DNA of 64,000 bases from an uncultured Clostridia bacterium (GTDB taxonomy: Bacteria > Bacillota > Clostridia > Oscillospirales > Ruminococcaceae), in the NCBI GenBank assembly GCA_947166275.1, contig CAMVDP010000004.1:1-64000 (forward strand), given 5' to 3'. Positions 1-8,794 of this stretch are shown piece by piece (positions within the stretch are counted from its first letter, which is position 1; each line of letters begins with the position of its first letter). A program made the translations under genes and the position numbers. The notes beneath the pieces were generated by a model. That model searched no databases. It saw nothing but the letters and a program-made list of their open reading frames with translations, and had not been told where the DNA came from.

Positions 1-384
1 TTTTTCGATTTTCCGTCGATGCCGACGCGTACAGCGCAGCCCGCAGCGATCATGAAGACCGATGTCAAGGAGACCGAGAGCGGTTATGAGCTTGAAGTCG
101 ATCTCCCGGGCATAAAGAAAGAGGACGTCAAGGTAAAGCTTGATGAGGGCTACCTCACCATTACAGCTTCCACAGCGGACAAGAAGGACGAAAAGGACAA
201 GAAGGGCAACTATATCCGCCGCGAGCGTTTCAGCGGCTCGTACAGCAGGAGCTTCTACGTAGGTGACAATGTTACCGAAAATGACGTTAAGGCGAAGTTC
301 GACAACGGCGTGCTCATGCTGGATATCCCGAAGCCCGAGAACCTGCCGAAGCAGGACAAGACAAGATATATTGCTATCCAGTGA
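1..384 (+). CDS. Hsp20/alpha-crystallin family small heat shock protein (5' truncated by window edge)
   Basis: Frame is open to base 1 (FFDFPSMPTRT...); ESGYELEVDLPGIKKEDVKVKLDEGYLTITA and F.NGVLMLDIPK are classic Hsp20 motifs. Confidence 0.93.
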   Translation, partial: FFDFPSMPTRTAQPAAIMKTDVKETESGYELEVDLPGIKKEDVKVKLDEGYLTITASTADKKDEKDKKGNYIRRERFSGSYSRSFYVGDNVTENDVKAKFDNGVLMLDIPKPENLPKQDKTRYIAIQ

Positions 385-400
385 TATACCGCGAATACAG

Positions 401-428
401 AAAGGAGCCCGGAAGGGCTCCTTTTCTT
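401..428 (+). terminator. Rho-independent terminator after hsp20
   Basis: AAAGGAGCCC-GGAA-GGGCTCCTTTT followed by T-rich tract. Confidence 0.8.
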
Positions 429-570
429 TTCCCATGATGACATGATACCACATTCTGCCCGGACATACAAGGACATGGTTTAATTATGACAAATCCTAAA
501 AATGGTATTGAAATACAGAGCTTTTTGTGATATAATAATATAATAATGTATTTCGGAAGGGTATACAAAC

Positions 571-1626
571 ATGGCAAAAATAAGGATAGCCGTCCTTTTT
601 GGCGGCGTGACAAAGGATCACAAAGTCTCGCTGATGTCGGCGTATTCGCTGCTGAACGGGCTTTCCCGCGACAAATATGACGTTACCCCCATCGGTATAA
701 CAAGAGTCGGGCGCTGGCTCTATTTCCCCGGAAGCTACGAGGAGATAAAGGCCGGCACGTGGGAGGAGTCGAGCGATTGCTGCTCCGCAATAATCAGCCC
801 CGACAGGCTTCATGGCGGTATTATCACTATATTGTCCGACGGTTCGACAGCCTTCAAGCGCATCGATGTGGTGATATCCGCGCTGCACGGCAAGTACGGT
901 GAGTGCGGACGTATCCAGGGGCTTCTGAAGCTTGCGAAGATACCGTATCTCGACTGTGACCCCGAGACTGCCGCAAATTGTATGGACAAGGCGATGACGC
1001 ATCTTATACTTTCGTCCGTGGGAGTTGAGGTGCCGAAGTACGCGCTGCTCGAACGCGCAGACATGAACATCATTGACGAGAAGATAGCGGAGCTTGAAAA
1101 GAAGCTGAAATACCCGGTATATGTATCCGCATCGAGCTGTTCGTCCTCAATAGGCGCAAACATAGTGAGCAACTCCGCCGAGCTCAAGGCTGCGGCGAAG
1201 ATAGCGTTCTCGCATCACCATACCGCGATAGTCGAGGAGGATCTCACCGGACGCACGATAGAGTGCGCGGTAATGGGCGGCTCATTCGATATAGAGACGA
1301 CAGTCCTCGGCGAGGTGGTCAAGACCTTTGATATCAACTCCGCCGCGGCATACACCGCAAGCTTCACCATTGACCCGGAGCTCACGGACGAACAGCGTAA
1401 TAAGATATATGAAACGGCAAAGAAGGTCTTCCGCACGCTCAGCTTCAAGGGCTGTGCGCGTATGTCTTTCAGACTTGCGGGCGAGAGGGTGATGCTGCGC
1501 CGCATATCGGCTATACCGGGATTTACGCCCGAGAGTGCGATGATGCTGCTCATGAAGGGGAGCGGATACGAGTATTCCGACGCGCTCGACAAGCTCGTAA
1601 GTTTAGCGATAGATGCCGATGTGTGA
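571..1626 (+). CDS. D-alanine--D-alanine ligase-like ATP-grasp protein, apparently lacking catalytic/Mg residues
   Basis: N-terminal VLFGGVTKDHKVSL, LHGKYGECGRIQGLL, MDK and GCARMSF...PGFTP match Ddl architecture, but the canonical D-x-F/NEIN and VKP Lys positions are substituted. Confidence 0.8.
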   Translation: MAKIRIAVLFGGVTKDHKVSLMSAYSLLNGLSRDKYDVTPIGITRVGRWLYFPGSYEEIKAGTWEESSDCCSAIISPDRLHGGIITILSDGSTAFKRIDVVISALHGKYGECGRIQGLLKLAKIPYLDCDPETAANCMDKAMTHLILSSVGVEVPKYALLERADMNIIDEKIAELEKKLKYPVYVSASSCSSSIGANIVSNSAELKAAAKIAFSHHHTAIVEEDLTGRTIECAVMGGSFDIETTVLGEVVKTFDINSAAAYTASFTIDPELTDEQRNKIYETAKKVFRTLSFKGCARMSFRLAGERVMLRRISAIPGFTPESAMMLLMKGSGYEYSDALDKLVSLAIDADV

Positions 1627-1636
1627 AAGGAGAACA

Positions 1637-2062
1637 ATGTTACCTGCCGAGTTCTATATAACAAGCAAAGTGATAACCGACGGCGAGGAGGAGACAACGG
1701 AGTTCTTCACTGTCGGAGAGTACGGCAAGCGCAAGGGTGAGTTCATTCTCCGCTATGACGAGTCCGACGGTATCGGCTATGAAAACTGCACCGTTACGAT
1801 AACCGTGAACGGAAACTGCATAACCATACGGAGAACGGGACCCGCCGCCTCGACGCTCACCGTTGAAAAGGGCGTGAAGCACCACTGCGTCTATGGTACG
1901 CCCTTCGGAGACTTCACCATGGGGATAAACACCTACGAGATAGAGAACACGCTCGGCGGAGACGATGACGAAAAGCGCCTGCGGTTCAAGTACAGCATAG
2001 ATATCAACAACGACTTCGTGTCGGAGAACGAGATGCAGATACTCGTCCGCAGCTCGGAATGA
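1637..2062 (+). CDS. DUF1934/YwiB-like protein
   Basis: MLPAEFYITSKVITDGEEET..., lipocalin-like length and position directly upstream of argS as ywiB in Bacillus; RBS GAAAGGAG at 1625. Confidence 0.75.
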   Translation: MLPAEFYITSKVITDGEEETTEFFTVGEYGKRKGEFILRYDESDGIGYENCTVTITVNGNCITIRRTGPAASTLTVEKGVKHHCVYGTPFGDFTMGINTYEIENTLGGDDDEKRLRFKYSIDINNDFVSENEMQILVRSSE

Positions 2063-2086
2063 ATAATAGCAAAGGAACAGCATGAT

Positions 2087-3775
2087 ATGAACGTAAACAT
2101 GACAGAACAAGCAAGAAATGAAGTGCGTGAGATAATAATGAAGGCGCTGGGGCAGCTCACCGCCGAGGGAAAGCTCCCTGCCGAGCCGCTGCCGCCGTTC
2201 ACGGTGGAGCAGCCTGCCGACAGCTCCCACGGTGATTTCTCCTGCAACGCGGCACTCGCGTCCGCGAAGGTATTCCATAAGAACCCGAGGGAGACAGCTT
2301 CGATGATAGCCGAAGCGGCATTGCTCGACGGCACGCTTTTCAGCCGTGTGGAGACTGCGGGCCCGGGCTTTATCAATTTCTACCTTGATCCTCGCTGGTT
2401 CACGCAGACTGTATGTGAAGCTGTTAACGGCGGTTCAGAGTACGGAAAGACCGACCTCGGACATGGCAAAAAAGTGCTGGTCGAGTTCGTTTCCGCCAAC
2501 CCTACCGGCCCCATGCACATCGGTAATGCCCGCGGCGGCGCGATAGGCGATTGCCTCGCGTCGGTGCTTGAGTGCGCGGGGTATTATGTTGAGCGCGAGT
2601 TCTATGTTAATGACGCCGGCAATCAGGTCGGAAAGTTCGGGTTGAGCCTCGATATCCGCTACAAGCAGATATTCGGCAGCGATGAAGAGATGCCCGAGGA
2701 CAGCTATCACGGTCAGGATATCATCGACCACGCGAAGGCATTTGCTGAAAAGTACGGCGACAAGTACATGAATGTGTCCGAGGAGGAGCGCAGAAAGGCT
2801 CTCGTTGAGTATGCGCTCCCGATAAACATAAAGGGCCTTGAGGACGATCTGCTGAAATACCGCATCAGGTACGATACATGGTTCAGGGAGAGCAGCCTGC
2901 ACGAAAGCGGCAAGGTCACGGAGATAGTACAGATGCTCAAGGACCGAGGAGTCACCTATGAACAGGACGGCGCGGTATGGTTCAAGGCTTCGGAGTTCGG
3001 AGACGACCAGGACAGGGTGCTGGTTCGTGCGAACGGCGTGCCGACTTACTTCGTGCCGGATATCGCGTACCACTACAACAAGCTCGTGACCCGCGGCTTT
3101 GACAAGGCGATCGACATTCTCGGTGCCGACCACCACGGCTACATCGCGAGAATGAAGGCGGCTCTGACCGCTCTCGGAGTTGACTCCGACAAGCTGGACA
3201 TAGTTATAATGCAGATGGTGCGTCTGGTGCGCGGCGGCGAGACAGTCAAGCTCTCGAAGCGCTCCGGCAAGGCAATAACGCTCGCAACACTGCTTGATGA
3301 GATACCCATGGACGCGGCGAGATTTTTCTTCAACCTGCGTGACCCGGACACTCACCTTGAATTCGACCTTGACCTCGCTATCGAGGAAAGCTCGAAGAAC
3401 CCCGTGTTCTATGTACAGTACGCTCATGCGCGAATCTGCCGTATGCTCGGAAAGTTCGCGGAGGAGGGCGTCACCGTGAGTGATATCACACCGGAAAAGC
3501 TCTCATATACCGACGAGGCGGAGCTTGCGGTGATACGCAAGATAGCGGCGCTTCCCGATACCGTGAATGACGCGGCGGCAAACTACAACCCGTCACGTAT
3601 CACGAGATACGCGTATGAACTGGCGCAGCTGTTCCACAAGTTCTATGACAGCTGTAAGATAAAGGGCGAGAGCGACGAGGTGGTGAAGTCGAGACTTGCG
3701 CTGTGCTGTGCGGTGAAGACCGTAATAAAGAACCTGCTCGACATGCTCAAAGTCGACGCGCCCGAAAAGATGTAA
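2087..3775 (+). CDS. argS: Arginyl-tRNA synthetase
   Basis: VEFVSANPTGPMHIGNARGGAIGD (HIGH), KMSK-like LSKRSG, C-terminal DALR domain. Confidence 0.97.
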   Translation: MNVNMTEQARNEVREIIMKALGQLTAEGKLPAEPLPPFTVEQPADSSHGDFSCNAALASAKVFHKNPRETASMIAEAALLDGTLFSRVETAGPGFINFYLDPRWFTQTVCEAVNGGSEYGKTDLGHGKKVLVEFVSANPTGPMHIGNARGGAIGDCLASVLECAGYYVEREFYVNDAGNQVGKFGLSLDIRYKQIFGSDEEMPEDSYHGQDIIDHAKAFAEKYGDKYMNVSEEERRKALVEYALPINIKGLEDDLLKYRIRYDTWFRESSLHESGKVTEIVQMLKDRGVTYEQDGAVWFKASEFGDDQDRVLVRANGVPTYFVPDIAYHYNKLVTRGFDKAIDILGADHHGYIARMKAALTALGVDSDKLDIVIMQMVRLVRGGETVKLSKRSGKAITLATLLDEIPMDAARFFFNLRDPDTHLEFDLDLAIEESSKNPVFYVQYAHARICRMLGKFAEEGVTVSDITPEKLSYTDEAELAVIRKIAALPDTVNDAAANYNPSRITRYAYELAQLFHKFYDSCKIKGESDEVVKSRLALCCAVKTVIKNLLDMLKVDAPEKM

Positions 3776-3798
3776 GCTGAATGCGGAAAGGATATTAA

Positions 3799-4731
3799 AT
3801 GACCGACGACTGTTGTTTGCAACCCGTTTCTGTAAACACCGACAGCTTCACGTTTGTGGAGCCGAGCGGAGAGATGACGATACCATACGGTGAGACTTCA
3901 TTCACGGAGCTGAAAGCGATATACAAGGAAAGACTTGCGGCGATGAACGGCGACGGGAATACGGGATTCATGCTGTGCGGCATGACGATGCTCGCGGATA
4001 TGCGTGCGGCGCTGCTTGAGTGCAGAAAACTCTCAAAGCCCGTGTACGTGCTGATAAACGTGGACGAGGAATTTCTCACCGAGAACGAGCTTCCCGCAGA
4101 CGCGGCTCTCATAGTTATGCAGAGCCTCGGAGCTATCTGTTTCGGCATAACTGCGGACAGTACGGAGATAATGGAAGAATGCGTGAGGAAGATAAAGCCT
4201 TACGCGCAGATACCGATCGCGGTGCGCCCGAAGAGCGGCACTCTCACCGATGTTGAGCTGCGGGAACTGCTGGACGCGGGGACTGATGTGTTCATCGGAC
4301 TTGATGACGACTGCACGACGCGGTTCCAGAATATAATATCTTCAGAGGATTTCAAAATGCCGGAGCATGAGTACATGGATCTGCTTATGCTTGCAAATGA
4401 GCGTTCGGCGTTCTTTCTCGAACATGACACCACCGAGATATCCGAGCCGATCGAGTGCAACGCGGGCATGGGTGAAGACCTTATCGCGGTGTGCGAACAG
4501 GGCGGACTCGATGTGCTGAAAATACAGATCAACACGCCCGACGATGTGCTGGATTTTGCGGACAATGCGCACATGGCGACGCTTCCCGTTATGTTCAGCG
4601 GCGATGACGAGATCGCGATGAAGCTCGCGCTGATGCTCTATCAGGGACGCGCTCTGATAGACAGTACGAGCCTTATTGACCCGGATGAGCTGAAAAAAGC
4701 CGCGCAGAAGTACGGTGCGGTGATATATTGA
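3799..4731 (+). CDS. Homocysteine S-methyltransferase/MetH-like protein with degenerate zinc-binding motifs
   Basis: SLGAICFGITADS...KIKPYAQIPIAVRPKSG aligns by eye with LGADAVGINCSxGPE..L..YTDLPIIAQPNAG; VFIGLDDDCTTRFQNI aligns with GGCCGTTPEHI. Confidence 0.55.
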   Translation: MTDDCCLQPVSVNTDSFTFVEPSGEMTIPYGETSFTELKAIYKERLAAMNGDGNTGFMLCGMTMLADMRAALLECRKLSKPVYVLINVDEEFLTENELPADAALIVMQSLGAICFGITADSTEIMEECVRKIKPYAQIPIAVRPKSGTLTDVELRELLDAGTDVFIGLDDDCTTRFQNIISSEDFKMPEHEYMDLLMLANERSAFFLEHDTTEISEPIECNAGMGEDLIAVCEQGGLDVLKIQINTPDDVLDFADNAHMATLPVMFSGDDEIAMKLALMLYQGRALIDSTSLIDPDELKKAAQKYGAVIY

Positions 4732-4743
4732 CAGTCAGATGAG

Positions 4744-4776
4744 ACGTTCTCCCCGCCGTAGGCGGGGAGAACGCTT
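4744..4776 (+). promoter_or_regulatory. Strong hairpin in leader of NUDIX gene
   Basis: CGTTCTCCCCGCC-GTA-GGCGGGGAGAACG, 13-bp perfect stem, no following U-tract. Confidence 0.6.
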
Positions 4777-4807
4777 GAAAACAAGAATTTCAAAAAGGAG
4801 CAGAATA

Positions 4808-5341
4808 ATGGAGCTTACCGAAAAGCAGATAAACAGCGAGCTCGGCTATAAGGGCAGGGTCATTGACGTATACAGTGATACCGTGCTGCTTGAGAACGGC
4901 AAGGAGGCAAAGCGTGACGTAGTGCGGCATCCGGGCGGGGTGTGCGTGGTCGCTCTCACAGAGAACAACGAAGTCTATCTGGTGCGGCAGTTCCGCTATC
5001 CCCACGGCAAGGTGCTCACCGAGATTCCCGCCGGCAAGCTCGAATGGGGAGAGAACCACCTTGAGTGCGGCAAGCGTGAGCTTCACGAGGAGACCGGCAA
5101 TACCGCCGACGAGTTCACTTACCTCGGCTGTCTGTACCCGACGCCCGCGTATGACAGCGAGGTCATCCATATGTATCTCGCCAAGGGTCTGCACAAGGAT
5201 AAACAGAAGCTTGACGAGGACGAGTTCCTTGAAGCCTTCACCGTGCCGTTCGACAAGGCTGTCGAAATGGTGATGAACGGCGAGCTTGAGGACGCGAAGA
5301 CCCAGCTTGCGCTGTTAAAGGCTGCGCGTATCCTGGGATGA
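4808..5341 (+). CDS. NUDIX hydrolase (ADP-ribose pyrophosphatase-like)
   Basis: Nudix box GKLEWGENHLECGKRELHEETG; RBS AAAAGGAG upstream of ATG 4808. Confidence 0.93.
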   Translation: MELTEKQINSELGYKGRVIDVYSDTVLLENGKEAKRDVVRHPGGVCVVALTENNEVYLVRQFRYPHGKVLTEIPAGKLEWGENHLECGKRELHEETGNTADEFTYLGCLYPTPAYDSEVIHMYLAKGLHKDKQKLDEDEFLEAFTVPFDKAVEMVMNGELEDAKTQLALLKAARILG

Positions 5342-5593
5342 AACATAGCTGTCGTAGGCGCTCAATATCCGCGCTTCTATCTCTCCGCGCGCCTCGGGGC
5401 TTATCGGATGGATGATATCGCGGAACATGCCCGATTCATCGCGGCGGCTCGGCATTGCGACGAAAACGCGCTCGTCCCCCTGCACTATCTTGATATCGTG
5501 CACGGCTATCGCGTTGTCCACCGTCATCGAGACCACCGCCTTCAGCCGTCCGTCCTGCAGTACTTTTCTTATTCTGATATCGCTTATATTCAT
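5315..5593 (-). CDS. spoVG: Septation protein SpoVG
   Basis: MNISDIRIRKV...GRLKAVVSMTVDNAIAVHDIKIVQG...FVAMPSRRDESGMFRDIIHPIS. Confidence 0.96.
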   Translation of the reverse strand: MNISDIRIRKVLQDGRLKAVVSMTVDNAIAVHDIKIVQGDERVFVAMPSRRDESGMFRDIIHPISPEARGEIEARILSAYDSYVSSQDTRSL

Positions 5594-5725
5594 AGGCGCG
5601 ACCGTCCTTTCTGATTTGTCACCGTTATTGTAAGCATTTCGCGACAAAATATACGGAATAACCCGGCATGTACGGTGAATAATCTTTTATAAACAGAAGC
5701 TTTATAACAAGCGCGAGGAGACAAA

Positions 5726-7099
5726 ATGGAGAATTTTCTCATCGGTAAGAAACACATACATTTCATCGGCATCGGCGGCAGTGGTATGTACCCGCTTGCA
5801 CAGATACTTCATAAGCAGGGATATTACCTGACCGGCTCGGACAACAACGAGACCGAGACTCTGAAAGCAGTACGGAACATGGGTATACCGGTGTACATGG
5901 GTCAGCGTGCGGAGAATATCGAGGGCGCAGATCTCATAGTCCACACCGCCGCTATCATGGCGGACAACCCGGAGCTTATCGCTGCAAAGGCAAGCGGAGT
6001 ATCGGTGATAGAGCGTTCGGTGCTGCTCGGACTGATAACGAGCATGTACGATAACGCGGTGTGCGTCTGCGGCACTCACGGCAAGACCACTGCTACGTCG
6101 ATGCTCACGCACATCTTCATAGCCGACGGCAACGACCTTACCGCGGTGATTGGAGGCAAGCTCAAAGCCATAGGCGGAAGCGGCATCTGCGGCACGAGCG
6201 ATACCATGGTGTGCGAGGCGTGCGAGTTCGTCGATACCTTCCTGAAGCTCTATCCGGACACGGCGGTAGTGCTGAACATCGACTGCGATCACCTTGACTA
6301 CTTCAAGACCATGGAGAACATGAAGCGCTCGTTTACGAAGTTCTGTTCCATGACCACGAAGATCATTGTGTACAACGGGGACGACGCCAACACAGTGGAA
6401 GCCGTGAGCGCGGCGGATACCAAAGCGCGGCTCGTGACATTCGGGCGCAGCGGCAGGAACGACTACTACCCTGCAAATATAAATCATGTTTCCGGTTTTC
6501 ATACCGAGTTTGACGTATACAGACAGGGCGCACTGCTCGGCAGAGCCGCGATAAACGTGCCGGGAGAGCATAACGTGCTTAACGCGGTTGCGGCGATCGC
6601 TGCGGCGGTCGAGAACGGCTGTAAATATGACAGCGCGGTAAAAGGGCTTGCAGAGTTCCACGGAGCAGTCCGCAGGTTTGAGAAGCTTGCGGAGATTAAC
6701 GGCATAACCATTGTCGATGATTACGCGCATCATCCCACGGAGGTACGCTCGCTGCTCGAAACGGCAAAGGGCATGAACTTCGGGCGTGTGTGGGCGGTGC
6801 ATCAGCCATTCACGTATTCCCGTACTGCGACGCTGCTGAACGAGTTTGCTGACGCGCTCGGGATAGCGGACAAGGTAGTGCTCACCGAGATAATGGGAAG
6901 CCGCGAAAAGAACACCTACAACATCTACTCAAAGGATCTTGCGGAGAAGATACCCGGCGCGGTGTGGTTTCCGACGTTCGAGGAGGTAGCAAAGTACGTT
7001 ATCGACAATGCGCAGTCCGGCGATCTTATCATCACGCTCGGCTGCGGAGATGTATATAAGGTCGCATATATGATGATAGATATGCTGAAAGGAAAATAA
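5726..7099 (+). CDS. murC: UDP-N-acetylmuramate--L-alanine ligase
   Basis: HFIGIGGSGMYPLAQIL, CGTHGKTTATSM, VDDYAHHPTEV. Confidence 0.96.
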   Translation: MENFLIGKKHIHFIGIGGSGMYPLAQILHKQGYYLTGSDNNETETLKAVRNMGIPVYMGQRAENIEGADLIVHTAAIMADNPELIAAKASGVSVIERSVLLGLITSMYDNAVCVCGTHGKTTATSMLTHIFIADGNDLTAVIGGKLKAIGGSGICGTSDTMVCEACEFVDTFLKLYPDTAVVLNIDCDHLDYFKTMENMKRSFTKFCSMTTKIIVYNGDDANTVEAVSAADTKARLVTFGRSGRNDYYPANINHVSGFHTEFDVYRQGALLGRAAINVPGEHNVLNAVAAIAAAVENGCKYDSAVKGLAEFHGAVRRFEKLAEINGITIVDDYAHHPTEVRSLLETAKGMNFGRVWAVHQPFTYSRTATLLNEFADALGIADKVVLTEIMGSREKNTYNIYSKDLAEKIPGAVWFPTFEEVAKYVIDNAQSGDLIITLGCGDVYKVAYMMIDMLKGK

Positions 7100-7107
7100 A
7101 AAAGCGG

Positions 7108-7119
7108 GAGCTTTCGCTC
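7108..7119 (+). repeat. Left copy of 12-bp putative target-site duplication GAGCTTTCGCTC
   Basis: Identical direct copy at 8807-8818; joining flanks recreates AAAGCGGGAGC-TTTC-GCTCCCGCTTTTT. Confidence 0.88.
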
Positions 7120-7205
7120 AATGTCATTAAGATAAGGTCTTGACAAGATCCAAGTGACATTGACCTAAAGGCGAACCCGTTAAGTTAAGAAAAATATGAT
7201 TATAT

Positions 7206-7239
7206 CGCCGTTGAGAGGCACTTTGCCTACTCAATGGCG
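7206..7239 (+). repeat. Inverted repeat inside left end of the element
   Basis: CGCCGTTGAG...CTCAATGGCG with inner GGC/GCC pairing. Confidence 0.5.
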
Positions 7240-7330
7240 CTTATCATTATGCTGTTTTATTGTATCACAAAAAGACCGATTGTCACCAATCAATCTTAAA
7301 AAGGCATAGTCACGATATTAAAAATTGCAT

Positions 7331-7648
7331 TTATGCGACACGATAAACGAACCGGATAGCAGATTTAGATTTTACAGACTTACGCTTATCAGCTCGTCCG
7401 ATTCTCACAGGGCTTATATAGCTTACGATTTCGACGGCTATATCAGTAAGCGGAAGAAGATTATACTTCCTGATAATCATACAAGCCGTCTTGAAATCAA
7501 CAGCATAAGGATATTTATGATTAGCCTGAGGTGCTTTTGTAGCATTGATATGTCTGCTCACAGCATTGAACATGATAAAATGGGCGTATAACTCCATTTC
7601 AATGAAATCATCTTTCTTTGAATGAAAGTTCATAGCGCCAAGAGCATA
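7331..7648 (-). pseudogene. IS4-family transposase C-terminal remnant
   Basis: YALGAMNFHSKKDDFIEMELYAHFIMFNAVSRH...KYPYAVDFKTACMIIRKY...ISPVRIGRADKRKSVKSKSAIRFVYRVA has the characteristic C-terminus of IS4-type transposases; homology stops at ~7650 and the catalytic region is absent. Confidence 0.85.
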
Positions 7649-7740
7649 TCCCGAAAACAGCTATTGTTGAGATGGCACTTGAGGAGTATTTTAAGAAAGT
7701 TATGCCTGAAGGCAAAGAAAATAAATCAGAAGACGAATAA
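7648..7740 (+). pseudogene. C-terminal fragment resembling a ribbon-helix-helix (CopG/Arc-like) protein
   Basis: Open frame ...IPKTAIVEMALEEYFKKVMPEGKENKSEDE*; tail repeated upstream of the next gene (8175-8234). Confidence 0.45.
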
Positions 7741-7755
7741 TAATCAGAAAGGATT

Positions 7756-8169
7756 ATGATTATGGCATTCAAAGCAAATATGTTAACCAAAGATGGAAAG
7801 AAAATGATGTATTTGATATACATTGGTGTAAAAGAGAATTGTGAGAACTATACAGCTATATGGTCGGAATTAAAACGAAGAATGGCGACTGTAAGCACAC
7901 CTATTATACCAGTAGATTGGACCTTATATGACGATGAAGGAAATTCGTATGATAAAGACCCTCATATGTTTTATGCCCAAACGTTTGAAACAGGTATGGG
8001 TTTTATCACGGGCATATTGAAAATACATGAAATACGAGCTAATTTAGATTTTTGTAAGTTTTATAACGGAGATGCCTTTAAAAACGATCCTAAGGAATAT
8101 GAATATGAAGATACAATAGAAACAAAGCGAGAGTATCTTGCAGAGTATCATCCTGATGAAAAATGGTGA
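7756..8169 (+). CDS. Cargo protein of unknown function, copy 1 (136-137 aa)
   Basis: RBS AGAAAGGA, FKANMLTKDGKKMMYLIYIGVKENCENY.AIWSELKRRMA...; highly similar to the next ORF. Confidence 0.8.
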   Translation: MIMAFKANMLTKDGKKMMYLIYIGVKENCENYTAIWSELKRRMATVSTPIIPVDWTLYDDEGNSYDKDPHMFYAQTFETGMGFITGILKIHEIRANLDFCKFYNGDAFKNDPKEYEYEDTIETKREYLAEYHPDEKW

Positions 8170-8258
8170 TAAATATGGAATATTTTAAAAAAGTTATGCC
8201 TGAAGGCAAAGAAAACAAATCAGAAAACGAGTAAATTACATTATTGAAAGGAACAAAT

Positions 8259-8672
8259 ATCATGTCAGATTTTAAAGCAAATATGTTAACAAAAGACGGA
8301 AAGAAAATGATGTACTTGATTCATATTGGCGTCAAAAAGGATTGTGAAGATTATGACGCAATATGGTCAGAACTTAAAAGAAGAATGGCTGCTGTGAGCA
8401 TACCTATTGTGCCGATAGACTGGACTGTATATGACGATAATGGAACAGCATATGGTAAAAATGATCATATGTTCTATGCGCAGACATTTGAATCAGGAAT
8501 GGGGTTTATTATGGGTGTTTTGGATGTACACGAGCTGCGTTCAAATTTAGATTCTTGTAAATTTTACAATGGTGACGCATATAAAAACAATCCAAAAAAA
8601 TATGATGCTGAAAACACTCTTGAAATTACAAAAAAATGGAATGAAAAATATCACCCCAATGAGATATGGTAA
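8259..8672 (+). CDS. Cargo protein of unknown function, copy 2 (paralogue)
   Basis: GAAAGGAACAAATATC-ATG; FKANMLTKDGKKMMYLIHIGVKKDCEDYDAIWSELKRRMAAVS... near-colinear with copy 1. Confidence 0.8.
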   Translation: MMSDFKANMLTKDGKKMMYLIHIGVKKDCEDYDAIWSELKRRMAAVSIPIVPIDWTVYDDNGTAYGKNDHMFYAQTFESGMGFIMGVLDVHELRSNLDSCKFYNGDAYKNNPKKYDAENTLEITKKWNEKYHPNEIW

Positions 8673-8689
8673 GAAAATGAGGCGATAAT

Positions 8690-8794
8690 ATGATTGAAGA
8701 TTTAACAAATAATATATCAATTGAAGAAAAAAGCACCCCCTACCTGATTTTGAATAATCAAATAGGGGGATACTTATGGTTGTCAATAGCTTAA
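8690..8794 (+). CDS. Short ORF (34 aa), possibly a cargo gene truncated by the element's right end
   Basis: GAGG RBS then MIEDLTNNISIEEKSTPYLILNNQIGGYLWLSIA*. Confidence 0.3.
   Translation: MIEDLTNNISIEEKSTPYLILNNQIGGYLWLSIA
8736..8769 (-). repeat. Hairpin at the transposase-5' side end of the element
   Basis: CCCCCTA-cc-TGATT-loop-AATCA-aa-TAGGGGG. Confidence 0.6.

Noticed and set aside
7331-7633. 100-aa minus ORF as an intact gene
   Set aside because: It matches only the C-terminal end of IS4 transposases and the frame extends upstream without catalytic residues, so it is a remnant.
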